Part shown: in pieces, positions 1-8,101 of the stretch
How positions within the stretch are numbered: the stretch's first letter is position 1
How the letters are laid out: every line of letters starts with the position of its first letter
DNA from: Arthrobacter castelli DSM 16402
Lineage (GTDB): Bacteria; Actinomycetota; Actinomycetes; Actinomycetales; Micrococcaceae
DNA: 64,000 nt
Assembly: GCF_000430705.1 (NCBI RefSeq)
Contig: NZ_AUMN01000006.1
Location: 124,001-188,000 of the forward strand
Direction of reading: 5' to 3'
Position numbers and translations under genes: made by a program
The notes under the pieces: model-generated
What the model saw: only the letters and a program-made list of their open reading frames with translations
What the model was told of the DNA's origin: nothing
Database searches by the model: none

Positions 1-1
1 G

Positions 2-1018
2 TCGGTGGACCGGGTGCTGGTCCTCGACGGCGCCGGGACGATTGGCTCGGCGCAGATTCTGGTCCGCAAGCTCCCGTTTCCGTTCAGGTCCCTGGCATAC
101 ATACCGCGCGGGCCGCAGGCCGTGCCCGGCAGGCGCCTGGAAGTCGCTCAGCGGCTCGCCGAATATGCGCGCGAGACGAGGGGATCCGTAGCCCTGAGCA
201 TTGAGCCGGACTGGGAAGTGTCAGCCGGCGATGGTGCAGATGCCGCCGACGTCGGCGGAACCGGCCCCGCCGGCGATGGTGCTGGCACTGCCGACGATGA
301 CTGGCAGCACACCGCTGTTGCGGCAGGTTGGCAGCAGAGCAGCAACACCATTCTGATTGCGCGGACGCTGATCCTCGACCTGAATCAAAGTGCCGAGGAC
401 CTGCAGGCGCAGATGTCCAAAACCACCCGCCAGAACATCCGCAAGTCCTTCAAAAAGGATGTGCAGTTCCGCCGGGTCACCACCGGCGAGGAGCTGGCGG
501 CCATCATGGAGATCTACCGCGAAACCGCCGAACGCGCCGGTTTCGGGCTGCACAGCGACGACTACTACCGGGACATCTTCGACCACCTCGGGGCTGCGTC
601 GCCGGTATTGGCCGCCTTCGATGCGGAAGGACCCGTCGCGTTCGTCTGGCTGGCCCGGAGTCAACGCACGGCATTCGAACTGTACGGCGGGGTCAACGAG
701 CGGGGCCAGAAACTCCGTATCAACTACGGGGTGAAGTGGTACGCCATCGAAACGATGAAGGACGACGGCGTCGAACGCTACGACTTCAACGGACTGCTCA
801 ATGACGGCATCTCCGATTTCAAGAAGCAGTTCGCCAGGCACGAGAACATGCTGGTGGGCACCTGGGACAAGCCGTTATCGCCGTTGTACCCGTTGTTTGC
901 CAGGGCGCTGCCGCTGGCCCGGAAGGCAACGCAGAAGGTGCTGCCGGCCGCGAGAGGCGTGCTGGACCGGGCGCGCCCGGCAGCGCAGGCGGTGCGTCCT
1001 AGCGCGTGGACACGGTGA
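2..1018 (+). CDS. FemAB-family peptidoglycan bridge aminoacyltransferase (5' end outside window)
   Basis: FemA/FemB/FemX-type enzymes transfer amino acids from aminoacyl-tRNA to the lysine side chain of the peptidoglycan stem peptide, in the cytoplasm on the lipid-linked precursor. The protein shows the GNAT-like FemAB fold: KTTRQNIRKS near residue 135, an acceptor-side helix around MEIYRETAERAGF, a strand pair AFVWLARSQRTAFELYGG, and the C-terminal RYDFNGLLNDGISDFKKQF block. The frame is open to the left edge. A GTG at base 5 is available, but family members carry roughly 40-50 more residues before this point, so the true start is probably upstream. Residues about 70-95 form a Gly/Ala/Asp-rich insertion. 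Its stop overlaps the convergent manA by about 20 bp. Confidence 0.8.
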   Translation, partial: SVDRVLVLDGAGTIGSAQILVRKLPFPFRSLAYIPRGPQAVPGRRLEVAQRLAEYARETRGSVALSIEPDWEVSAGDGADAADVGGTGPAGDGAGTADDDWQHTAVAAGWQQSSNTILIARTLILDLNQSAEDLQAQMSKTTRQNIRKSFKKDVQFRRVTTGEELAAIMEIYRETAERAGFGLHSDDYYRDIFDHLGAASPVLAAFDAEGPVAFVWLARSQRTAFELYGGVNERGQKLRINYGVKWYAIETMKDDGVERYDFNGLLNDGISDFKKQFARHENMLVGTWDKPLSPLYPLFARALPLARKATQKVLPAARGVLDRARPAAQAVRPSAWTR

Positions 1019-2306
1019 CGGCGAAGGCCAGCGCACCGCCGGAGTTGAGGGCGTCGTCGTTGCTGAGCCTGGCCATCACCGGCGCTTCATCGGCGGGGAT
1101 GAAGACGCTGTCCCCGGCCCCGAGCGACAGGTCACCGTGCGGCGAATCCAGCACCATCCTGCCGCGGACCACCAGCACCACGGCGGGCCCGTTCTGCGCC
1201 ACTGCCGCGTCCGATGCGGCCATGCTGTCGCTGACTGCGGGAATTTCGATCCGCTGCAGCTGGAATTCTTCGAACGGCGGGCGGTAGACCAGTTGCCCCA
1301 GTGTCGTCGTTTCGACCTGCAGCCCGGGCGCGGGCGCCGCTTCGAACGAGACGGTCTTCATCAGCTCGTCGACGTCCACGTGCTTGGGCGTCAGTCCGCC
1401 ACGGAGCACATTGTCCGAGGAGGCCATCACTTCGATCCCCAGCCCGCCCAGATAGGCGTGGATGTTCCCGGCCGGGAGGTAAATCGACTCACCGGGATCC
1501 AGGGACAGCCGGTTCAGCAGCAGGGAGATGATGACTCCCGGGTCGCCCGGGTACTGCCGGGCGAGGTCGACGGCGGTGTCCAGCTCGCGGGCGTAGTTTC
1601 CGCTGTGCTGTGCGGCGCGGTTTCCGCCGGAGCGGGCGGAGGAGCGGGCGGCCAGGGCGGTGGCTGCGGTGTTCACCAGATCGGCTACCTCGTCGCCGCC
1701 TTCGATCAGCCTGTTGAACGCGGTGCGCAGCCGCTCGGATTCCGGCGCCTGGCTACCCAGTCCGTCGATCAGTTCGGTCAGCAGCGCGGGGATTGTCCCG
1801 CCGTCGGCGGCGATGGCGGATTCAACACCGCCCAGGACGTCGGCCGCTTCGGCAGGGGCGCGGAAGCCGCACAGCGCCTCGAAGCCGCTAAGGGCATAGA
1901 GCATTTCGGGTTTGTGGTTTGCGTCCTTGTAGTTGCGGTGTGGGGCATCACGTGCCGGGCCGCCCGACTCCTCACGAGCGAACCCGTCGCGCGCTTGTCC
2001 GACCGTTGGGTGCACCTGCAGCGACAGCGGTGAATCGGCCGCCAGGACCTTCATCAAGAAGGGCAGCTTCCCGGCGAACGCGTCATTGCACGCGGCTCCG
2101 AGCAACTCGGCGGGTTTGGCGCCGATCAGCCGGTCGAGCGGCTCGGTGACCGCAGCGGACAGCAGCACGTTCGACGGCGAATCAGGATGCGCGCCGATCC
2201 ACAGCTCTGCCTCCGGACCCCCGGACGGCTCGATTCCGAAGAGGTCCGCGATGGCTGTCGTCGACCCCCACGCATACGGCCGCACTGTATTCTCCAGCAG
2301 ATACAT
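999..2306 (-). CDS. manA: mannose-6-phosphate isomerase, class I
   Basis: This enzyme interconverts fructose-6-phosphate and mannose-6-phosphate, supplying GDP-mannose for glycans and protein O-mannosylation. Seen: the N-terminus runs NTVRPYAWGSTTAIADLF, the zinc-site segment LSLQVHP lies near residue 100, the ESIYLPAGNIHAYLGG cupin strand near residue 280, and a second cupin half follows. Its 435 residues fit a class I PMI. It starts at an ATG at 2306. In many actinobacteria manA sits next to a phosphomannomutase gene and DUF3499. Here it lies beside the LCP gene, and no phosphomannomutase is visible in the window. Family identity is clear. Confidence 0.93.
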   Translation of the reverse strand: MYLLENTVRPYAWGSTTAIADLFGIEPSGGPEAELWIGAHPDSPSNVLLSAAVTEPLDRLIGAKPAELLGAACNDAFAGKLPFLMKVLAADSPLSLQVHPTVGQARDGFAREESGGPARDAPHRNYKDANHKPEMLYALSGFEALCGFRAPAEAADVLGGVESAIAADGGTIPALLTELIDGLGSQAPESERLRTAFNRLIEGGDEVADLVNTAATALAARSSARSGGNRAAQHSGNYARELDTAVDLARQYPGDPGVIISLLLNRLSLDPGESIYLPAGNIHAYLGGLGIEVMASSDNVLRGGLTPKHVDVDELMKTVSFEAAPAPGLQVETTTLGQLVYRPPFEEFQLQRIEIPAVSDSMAASDAAVAQNGPAVVLVVRGRMVLDSPHGDLSLGAGDSVFIPADEAPVMARLSNDDALNSGGALAFAVTVSTR

Positions 2307-2397
2307 AACGCTCCTAGTTCAGGGGTTCATCGGGACGCTTGCCGGGTCAGCGGGGATGCAGTTGGCAGGCGGGGGATGCTGTCAGAGGGCAGTACAT

Positions 2398-3960
2398 CTA
2401 GGGGACGCTGCAGGTGCCGTTCGGGCTCAGCCCGCTGCCGCCGCCGGTGGCCGAGGACGAATCGCCGCCGCCGGAGCCGCCACCCGAATCGCCGGAGCCG
2501 CCACCCGAGCCGCCGCCCGAGCCGCCGGAGCCGCCGGAGCCGCTACTTGAGCCGCCGGAGCCGCTACTTGAGCCGCCGCCGTCGTCCTGATCCGCTGACT
2601 TCTCGTCCGATTTCTCAATGATCTGCTGCACGTCCTGATGCAGGGTCGCGAAATCCGGATAGGTGGGGAAGTCCCGACCATAATCCGGTGGACCGGCCGT
2701 CAACGACATCAGTTCCTTGCCCTTGGCCTTCAGCGCCAGGTCCAGGAAGCTGTTCAGCTGTGACGAGGTGATGTTGGTTTCGACAATCTTGGTGCCGGCC
2801 TCGGCGATGTTCTGGAACTTGGTCAGCAGGGTGCTTGGATTCAGCTGGGCGATCATAGCCTGCTGGACGCAGCGTTGCCGGGCCATCCGGTCGTAGTCGC
2901 TGGCGCCTTCCCTGGAACGGGCGTACCACAGGGCGGTGTAGCCATCCATCTCCTGCACGCCGGGTTCGATCCAGCCCTTGATCGGGTTGGGCTGGCCGGT
3001 CTCCAGGTTCGTGCCGCCGCCGATCGGCACCCGGCCACCGACGTCGATCGTGATGCCGCCCATGGCATCGATCAGCTTCTTGAATCCGGCCATGTCCACC
3101 AGCACATAACCCTGCACCTCGATGCCCAGGATGCCGCTGGCCGCGTCCATCATGGCGGCAGCTCCCGGGTCCTTGGCCTCGGGATAGAGATCCGAATAGT
3201 TCTGGGTGACAGTGGTGTAGAGGCTGTTGATGATGCAGGCGTCGCCGCAGTTGTAGCCATTCGGGTACACCTCGTTCAGCGGCGAGTCGTCCGGGAACGG
3301 GGCATCCTGCAGGTTCCGGGGGATGCCGAAAACGATCGGCTGGCCGGTCTTGGCATCGACGCTGATCACCGAAATGCTGTCGGGGCGCCGTCCCACGCGG
3401 CTTTCACCGGCATCGCCGCCCATCAGCAGGAAGTTGTACCGTCCATCGACAGGTTCCATTTCCGGACCGGCGACGAAGACATCGCTGATGGCATTCCGCC
3501 CCACGTTCAACAGGTATGCCCCATAGCCAAGGGCGCCGCTGGTGGCCAGCACCAACAGAGCCAACGAACCGGCAACCACCGGACGCATGCGGCGGGCGAG
3601 CAACCCGGGGCGGATGATGCGCAGCGTGTTGATGAACATCAGCGCCCAGCCCACCGCGAGCAGCACCAGCACACCAATCAGCACCAGGGACCAGACTTGG
3701 TCCGTGAACAGGCCGAACAGCAGCGGCCGGCTCACGAAGTACAACACGATGGCGGCAATCACCGCCGCCCACACCACGAAGGTGACGCGCAGGGCACGCC
3801 GTCCCAGCCGCCGGTCGCCGGCAACAATCTGGGCGCTTCCGGGCAGCACCAGCGTCATGAGCAGCAGCACAAACGCGCGTTTGGTGCGCAACGGCCCGGA
3901 GGCCGACGCCGGATAACGCACCGGATCGGTCAGCGCGGGCTGTGACGAATTCGAATTCAT
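2398..3960 (-). CDS. LCP (LytR-CpsA-Psr) family cell-envelope glycopolymer ligase
   Basis: LCP enzymes transfer undecaprenyl-linked glycopolymers onto peptidoglycan outside the membrane. About four hydrophobic segments occupy roughly residues 25-155. The LCP domain follows: NFLLMGGDAGE, GRRPDSISVISVD, the GIPRNLQDAPFPDDSPLNE loop, LIDAMGGITIDV, and the late arginine block ALWYARSREGASDYDRMARQR. The last 75 or so residues are almost pure Gly/Ser with in-frame 21-bp repeats near 2538-2580, probably a flexible tail. The start is uncertain. ATG 3960 is used here, but a GTG at 3975 directly follows the purE stop, and neither has a clear Shine-Dalgarno. It is probably co-transcribed with purK-purE. 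Confidence 0.88.
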   Translation of the reverse strand: MNSNSSQPALTDPVRYPASASGPLRTKRAFVLLLMTLVLPGSAQIVAGDRRLGRRALRVTFVVWAAVIAAIVLYFVSRPLLFGLFTDQVWSLVLIGVLVLLAVGWALMFINTLRIIRPGLLARRMRPVVAGSLALLVLATSGALGYGAYLLNVGRNAISDVFVAGPEMEPVDGRYNFLLMGGDAGESRVGRRPDSISVISVDAKTGQPIVFGIPRNLQDAPFPDDSPLNEVYPNGYNCGDACIINSLYTTVTQNYSDLYPEAKDPGAAAMMDAASGILGIEVQGYVLVDMAGFKKLIDAMGGITIDVGGRVPIGGGTNLETGQPNPIKGWIEPGVQEMDGYTALWYARSREGASDYDRMARQRCVQQAMIAQLNPSTLLTKFQNIAEAGTKIVETNITSSQLNSFLDLALKAKGKELMSLTAGPPDYGRDFPTYPDFATLHQDVQQIIEKSDEKSADQDDGGGSSSGSGGSSSGSGGSGGSGGGSGGGSGDSGGGSGGGDSSSATGGGSGLSPNGTCSVP

Positions 3961-3975
3961 AGGGATGTCTTGCAC

Positions 3976-4503
3976 CTAGGGGTTTCGGGTTTCAAGCCGG
4001 GTGCGCAGGGCGGCACCCTTGTCGGCAGCTGACTGTCGCAGCTGATCTGCGAAGTCCAGCAGGCCGGTCCGCAACCGTGCCGCGGTGTCGTCCGTGCCGG
4101 CTGCCAGCATACGCACCGCGAGCAGGCCCGCGTTACGCGCCCCGCCGATGGAGACGGTGGCCACGGGTACTCCCGCGGGCATTTGGGCAATTGACAACAA
4201 CGAATCCATCCCGTCGAGGTTTTTCAGCGGAACGGGCACGCCGATCACCGGCAGCGGCGTCACCGACGCGAGCATACCGGGCAGGTGGGCGGCGCCTCCG
4301 GCTCCGGCGATGATCACCCGGATGCCGCGCTGATGGGCGTTGCGGCCGTAGGCCAGCATATCGTCGGGCATCCGGTGGGCGGAGACGACGTCGGCCTCGA
4401 CAGGGACCGAAAATTCATCAAGGGCCGCCGCTGCGGCTTCCATGACGGGCCAATCAGAGTCGGAGCCCATCACGACTGACACCAGAGGTGGATTGGGGCT
4501 CAT
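3976..4503 (-). CDS. purE: 5-(carboxyamino)imidazole ribonucleotide mutase
   Basis: PurE moves the carboxylate of N5-CAIR to C4 (CAIR) in de novo purine synthesis. The class I signature is visible: [14 protein letters not shown] near the N-terminus, SAHRMPDDM, and the [15 protein letters not shown] phosphate/base loop, followed by [10 protein letters not shown]. Its 175 residues match class I PurE. The start ATG overlaps the purK stop as ATGA, so translation is coupled to PurK, the enzyme that makes its substrate. The LCP gene follows within 0-15 bp. Assignment is secure. Confidence 0.96.
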   Translation of the reverse strand: MSPNPPLVSVVMGSDSDWPVMEAAAAALDEFSVPVEADVVSAHRMPDDMLAYGRNAHQRGIRVIIAGAGGAAHLPGMLASVTPLPVIGVPVPLKNLDGMDSLLSIAQMPAGVPVATVSIGGARNAGLLAVRMLAAGTDDTAARLRTGLLDFADQLRQSAADKGAALRTRLETRNP

Positions 4504-5672
4504 GGATTCTCCTGAGTTGCCTGCCGTCCGTTGCTGATAATGTCAGCCACCCTTCTTGCACGTTTACGCAGCGTGGTGAGTTCCGCGCCTGACTGGCCCA
4601 CGACGTTAATGTGGCCGATCTTACGTCCGGGCCGCACTGATTTACCGTAACTATGCACCTTCGCACCGGGATCTTCGGACATCGCCGCGGGGTAGGCGGA
4701 ATAAAGATCGTCGTTGGCGCCGCCGAGGAAATTCTTCATCACGGCAGCCCCGCCGTTGAGGTTCGTGGTCCCCAGCGGAAGGTCGAGTACGGCACGCAGG
4801 TGTTGTTCGAACTGGCTGGTGTTGGAACCATCGATGGTCCAGTGGCCGGAATTGTGCGGGCGCATCGCCAGCTCATTGATCATGAATCCTTCGCCGGAAC
4901 CGGGCGTTTCGAACATTTCCACCGCCATCACACCTGTGACATCCAGCTCGTCGGCGATTCGCAGCGCCGCCGCCCGGGCGGCGGCGGACACAGCATCGCC
5001 AAGGTCGGGGGCGGGGGCGAGGACTTCGTCACACACCCCGTTCACCTGGATGGACTGGACTACGGGCCAAGCACGGGCTTCACCCGAGGGGGAACGCGCC
5101 ACCAGCGCGGACAGTTCATGCGTGAAGGGGACCTTTTCCTCCACCAGCAGCGCGCCGTCGTCGAACCAGTCTGCCGCAGCGGCCGCTTCACCGGCGTCGG
5201 CAAGAACCTTCACGCCCTTGCCGTCGTATCCTCCGCGCGGGGTTTTCAACACCACCGGCCACCCGGCCGAATTGCCGAAATCGACGACGTCGTCCACGCC
5301 GGCTGCCGTTGCCCACCGGGGGTTCGGCAATCCAAGGCGCTGAACCGCGCTTCTCATCACCAGCTTGTCCTGGGCGTGGATCAGGGCCTTGGGCCCCGGG
5401 TGCAGATTGACGCCCTCGGACTGCAGGGCCTCAAGGTGTGCGGCAGGGACGTGTTCGTGGTCGAATGTCAGCACATCCACGCCGGACGCGAACCGGCGCA
5501 GGGTGTCCAGATCCGTGTAATCACCCACCGGCGCCCGGGGTATGGCAGTCACCGCCGATACCGTCTCGTTTTCCGCCAGCACCCGGATTTCAAAGCCCAT
5601 GGCCACCGCCGCCGGGGCCATCATCCGGGCGAGCTGGCCGCCACCAACTACGCCAATCACAGGAAAAGTCAC
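4500..5672 (-). CDS. purK: 5-(carboxyamino)imidazole ribonucleotide synthase
   Basis: PurK is an ATP-grasp ligase that carboxylates AIR with bicarbonate to give N5-CAIR, handed to PurE. The N-terminal dinucleotide-like motif [14 protein letters not shown], the ATP-grasp segments [15 protein letters not shown] and LLVEEKVPF, and the metal-binding C-part [18 protein letters not shown] are all present. Its 390 residues are normal. It starts at ATG 5672, opposite the GtrA gene with 81 bp between the starts, and overlaps purE by 4 bp. Confidence 0.96.
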   Translation of the reverse strand: MTFPVIGVVGGGQLARMMAPAAVAMGFEIRVLAENETVSAVTAIPRAPVGDYTDLDTLRRFASGVDVLTFDHEHVPAAHLEALQSEGVNLHPGPKALIHAQDKLVMRSAVQRLGLPNPRWATAAGVDDVVDFGNSAGWPVVLKTPRGGYDGKGVKVLADAGEAAAAADWFDDGALLVEEKVPFTHELSALVARSPSGEARAWPVVQSIQVNGVCDEVLAPAPDLGDAVSAAARAAALRIADELDVTGVMAVEMFETPGSGEGFMINELAMRPHNSGHWTIDGSNTSQFEQHLRAVLDLPLGTTNLNGGAAVMKNFLGGANDDLYSAYPAAMSEDPGAKVHSYGKSVRPGRKIGHINVVGQSGAELTTLRKRARRVADIISNGRQATQENP

Positions 5673-5753
5673 CCCACCAGACTACCGGTAATCACCGGTG
5701 GCCATCGCGGACGTAGAGTGGGCTTGAGGTCGAAAAAGCACAGTGGGAGGATC

Positions 5754-6455
5754 ATGCTCGCTACGTTGGGTCCGCGGTTGCGGGGGCTGTTTTTCCTGTT
5801 GTGGCGGGAAGTGATGAAGTTCGGCACGGTCGGCGCAATCGCCTATGTGATCGACAGCAGTGTCTTCATCCTGCTCCGCGAGGGAGCGCTGTCCCATAGG
5901 ACCCTGGTCGCCGGTGTCCTCGCCAGTGTGGTGGCCACGGCCTTTTCCTGGGTGGCCAACCGATACTGGACGTTCCGCCATCGGCGCCGGTCGGCCATGT
6001 GGCGTGAACTGGGGATGTTCTGCCTGATGAACGCCATCGGTATAGGGATTGCAACCTTGTGCCTGTTCATCTCCCACTACGTGATCGGGCTTGAGACGAC
6101 CCAGGCCGACTTCATCGCCAAAAACGTCGTCGGGCTGGTGCTCGGGACGATCTTCCGATTTTTGGCCTACCGGTACTGGGTGTTCACCGAAGAGCTGGCT
6201 GACGATCCGGATTTCCGCTTCGAATGGTCTGAGGGTAACGCCGAGGGCAGGCACAGCGACGATGCGGAACGTCGCAGCGAGGAAGGCCGCACGGAGGAAC
6301 CCCGCGAGGACGAAGGCCGCACGGAGGAACCCCGCGGGAAGGAACCCCGCGGGAAGGAAGACAGACTCGGCGACCGAAGCGGTGGCGACGACGACGGCGG
6401 TCCTGACGCCGGCCACGCCGACGTCAGCCGGGATCCGGACCGAACCGGGACGTGA
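5754..6455 (+). CDS. GtrA-family membrane protein
   Basis: GtrA-like proteins have four transmembrane helices and are thought to flip or support polyprenyl-linked sugars in envelope glycosylation. Hydrophobic segments lie around residues 25-45, 50-70, 90-110 and 125-145, with the family pattern VANRYWTFRHRR after helix 2 and FRFLAYRYWVF at the end of helix 4. The start is set by ATG 5754 with GGGAGG at 5745-5750. After residue about 160 there is an 80-residue, very charged Glu/Arg tail containing a 25-bp direct repeat (6282-6306 and 6312-6336). Its 3' end overlaps the convergent TIGR03089 gene by 32 bp. The purK-purE / GtrA neighbourhood is conserved in actinobacteria. Confidence 0.85.
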   Translation: MLATLGPRLRGLFFLLWREVMKFGTVGAIAYVIDSSVFILLREGALSHRTLVAGVLASVVATAFSWVANRYWTFRHRRRSAMWRELGMFCLMNAIGIGIATLCLFISHYVIGLETTQADFIAKNVVGLVLGTIFRFLAYRYWVFTEELADDPDFRFEWSEGNAEGRHSDDAERRSEEGRTEEPREDEGRTEEPRGKEPRGKEDRLGDRSGGDDDGGPDAGHADVSRDPDRTGT

Positions 6456-7287
6456 CCCGTTCACTGGTCATCAATGATTCGCTCACAGCCACCTGCGGGT
6501 GGACCAGGACGACCGCGCCGCCGCCCGCCCAACTGTCCAGGGCAATCTGCAGCACTTCGGCCAGCGGCAGCGACGCAGACACCAGCACCGTCCCCGAATC
6601 CGCAGAGGCCTCTCCACCGGCTCCACCGGCTCCGCCGGCTCCGCCGGCGGCCGCAGTTGCCTCCGCGCCGGGCCCCGTGACCGGATCGCGCCGGGCGAAG
6701 CCGGAGAACAGCTGCCCGTACGCAATGCTGGTGGAGCCAAAACGCAGGGCTTCAGCCGTGGGCGCAGGTTCCGAAAGAGGCAGATATTCGTCCGGGTGGG
6801 AACGCACCTCGCCCGCATAATCGATCGTATCCGGCGGCAAGGCGCCGTCCCACCGCATCTGCAGCGCGCCGAGGGCGACGGCGACCAGGTATTGCGGAGG
6901 CGCGGTGGCGTCGGCAAACTCTGCCGGTTCTGTGGTGACAATGACGTCGGCGCCGGTGGCGTCGGCAGCCGCGCCCGCAGGATCCGAAGGTCCGCCGGTC
7001 GCAGGTCCGCTCTGCCGCAACTGAACCGATGCACCGACCTGCCAGGCAGCCAGCACCCAGCACAGCGAACGCCAATGTGGGCCCATGTCCAGCAACACAG
7101 TTGTCTCGTCAGTGGCATCGAGGTCGTCAGCGAGCAGATTGGAGGTTTTCGCCACCCAGTTGTCCAATACCCGACCCGACAACTCAACCCGTTCGCCATC
7201 GGTGCCGTACCAGATCAGCCGGGGCGAGGAGGGTCGATGCTGCCGAAGGTCCTGCAGCAGGGATGTGACCGAGCGGGCTTGTGTCAT
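6424..7287 (-). CDS. TIGR03089 family protein
   Basis: This actinobacterial family has unknown function and resembles the N-terminal part of AMP-binding (acyl-CoA synthetase-like) enzymes. Seen: RLIWYGTDGERVELSGRVLDNWVAKTSNLL near the start, LLDMGPHWRSLCWVLAAWQVGASV, and a C-terminal WAGGGAVVLVHP segment. A Gly/Ala-rich insertion sits near residue 225. The start is placed at ATG 7287 because homologous sequence begins there and a purine-rich AAAGG lies just upstream. A longer frame to 7380 has no recognisable content. The M. tuberculosis equivalent (Rv3268) sits in the same LCP/whiB2 neighbourhood. Confidence 0.8.
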   Translation of the reverse strand: MTQARSVTSLLQDLRQHRPSSPRLIWYGTDGERVELSGRVLDNWVAKTSNLLADDLDATDETTVLLDMGPHWRSLCWVLAAWQVGASVQLRQSGPATGGPSDPAGAAADATGADVIVTTEPAEFADATAPPQYLVAVALGALQMRWDGALPPDTIDYAGEVRSHPDEYLPLSEPAPTAEALRFGSTSIAYGQLFSGFARRDPVTGPGAEATAAAGGAGGAGGAGGEASADSGTVLVSASLPLAEVLQIALDSWAGGGAVVLVHPQVAVSESLMTSERVTSRFGPDPG

Positions 7288-7420
7288 GGAAGGTGGACCT
7301 TTCGCAATGGGTGGCTGACGCCGGTTCCCGGCGGCCGCAGGCGCAACCGAATTGAAACAATTTTGTGGGCGTGCCTGCAACGGTCACGGCTCAACGATGG
7401 TTAGGATTCGTCCCGACCGC

Positions 7421-7460
7421 TTGACTCGGACCGTATTACACCAGTGTAATTAGGTAACGG
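7421..7460 (+). promoter_or_regulatory. putative whiB promoter with perfect inverted repeat
   Basis: A TTGACT at 7421-7426 is followed 18 bp later by TGTAAT at 7445-7450. Overlapping the -10 side is a perfect 7-bp inverted repeat ATTACAC-CA-GTGTAAT (7435-7450), an operator-like arrangement. A GTAAC pentamer follows at 7454-7458. The element lies about 75 bp before the whiB ATG. Promoter and operator roles are inferred from position and symmetry only. Confidence 0.45.
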
Positions 7461-7523
7461 TTTATCTTGGCTATCCCCCTAAAGTACCCGCAGCCAAGGT
7501 AATAAATCACCGGGAGGAGCATC

Positions 7524-8099
7524 ATGGGGCACGCAGAACGAAACCAGGATCGTTCCACCATTGAAGCGCAGGCTGCTGCGCGCTATGGGTCACGGGGCGT
7601 ACCGAGTGACTGGTATGTGGATCCGGCCGATCCGGAAGCCGCCAGGAAATTCAAGGAGGACTCTGAGCAGTCGTTGGACGACGCTGCCACCGCGTTCCTC
7701 GCCGCGCACGAAGCCAGCGAAACCGGTGAATCCACCCGGCAGCGCGACGACCGCGATGACGCGGCTGCTCCCACCGACTTGCTCAATGCCCCGCCGGAGA
7801 AGCAGTTCGAATCCACCCGGCAGCGCGACGACGCAGCGGTCTGGATCGGCCTGCCCGGGCTGGCCCCTGAGGACGAGGGGGAGCTGGGCTGGCAGGCCGA
7901 TGCCCTCTGCGCCCAAACGGACCCGGAGGCGTTCTTCCCCGAGAAGGGCGGCTCGACCCGGGACGCCAAGAAGGTTTGCGGTGCATGCAACGTACAGTCG
8001 GAATGCCTCGAATACGCCCTGGCCAATGACGAGCGTTTCGGAATCTGGGGAGGGATGTCGGAGCGTGAGCGCCGGCGGTTGCGGAAGCGAGCGGTCTAA
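7524..8099 (+). CDS. whiB: WhiB-family iron-sulfur transcriptional regulator (WhiB2/WhmD-like)
   Basis: WhiB-like proteins bind a [4Fe-4S] cluster and act with the sigma-70 C-terminal domain. The WhiB2/WhmD class controls septation and cell division. The four cluster cysteines are Cys129, Cys152, Cys155 and Cys161, followed by the GIWGGMSERERRRLRKR turn and basic tail. ATG 7524 has a strong GGGAGGAGC at 7512-7519. At 191 residues it is about twice the usual length. The first 115 residues are an acidic, low-complexity extension in which a 23-bp sequence (7728-7750, 7809-7831) is repeated, giving ESTRQRDD twice. The neighbourhood (metallopeptidase, DUF3499, LCP, TIGR03089) matches that of mycobacterial whiB2. 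Confidence 0.9.
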   Translation: MGHAERNQDRSTIEAQAAARYGSRGVPSDWYVDPADPEAARKFKEDSEQSLDDAATAFLAAHEASETGESTRQRDDRDDAAAPTDLLNAPPEKQFESTRQRDDAAVWIGLPGLAPEDEGELGWQADALCAQTDPEAFFPEKGGSTRDAKKVCGACNVQSECLEYALANDERFGIWGGMSERERRRLRKRAV

Positions 8100-8101
8100 T
8101 T

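Noticed and set aside
2875-3945. Long plus-strand open frame opposite the LCP gene
   Set aside because: The translation is His/Gln/Arg-rich without any domain and mirrors the third-position GC bias of the real minus-strand gene.
4653-5753. Upstream extension of the GtrA frame through the antisense of purK
   Set aside because: The GtrA domain begins at ATG 5754 with its own ribosome-binding site; the extension is antisense noise.
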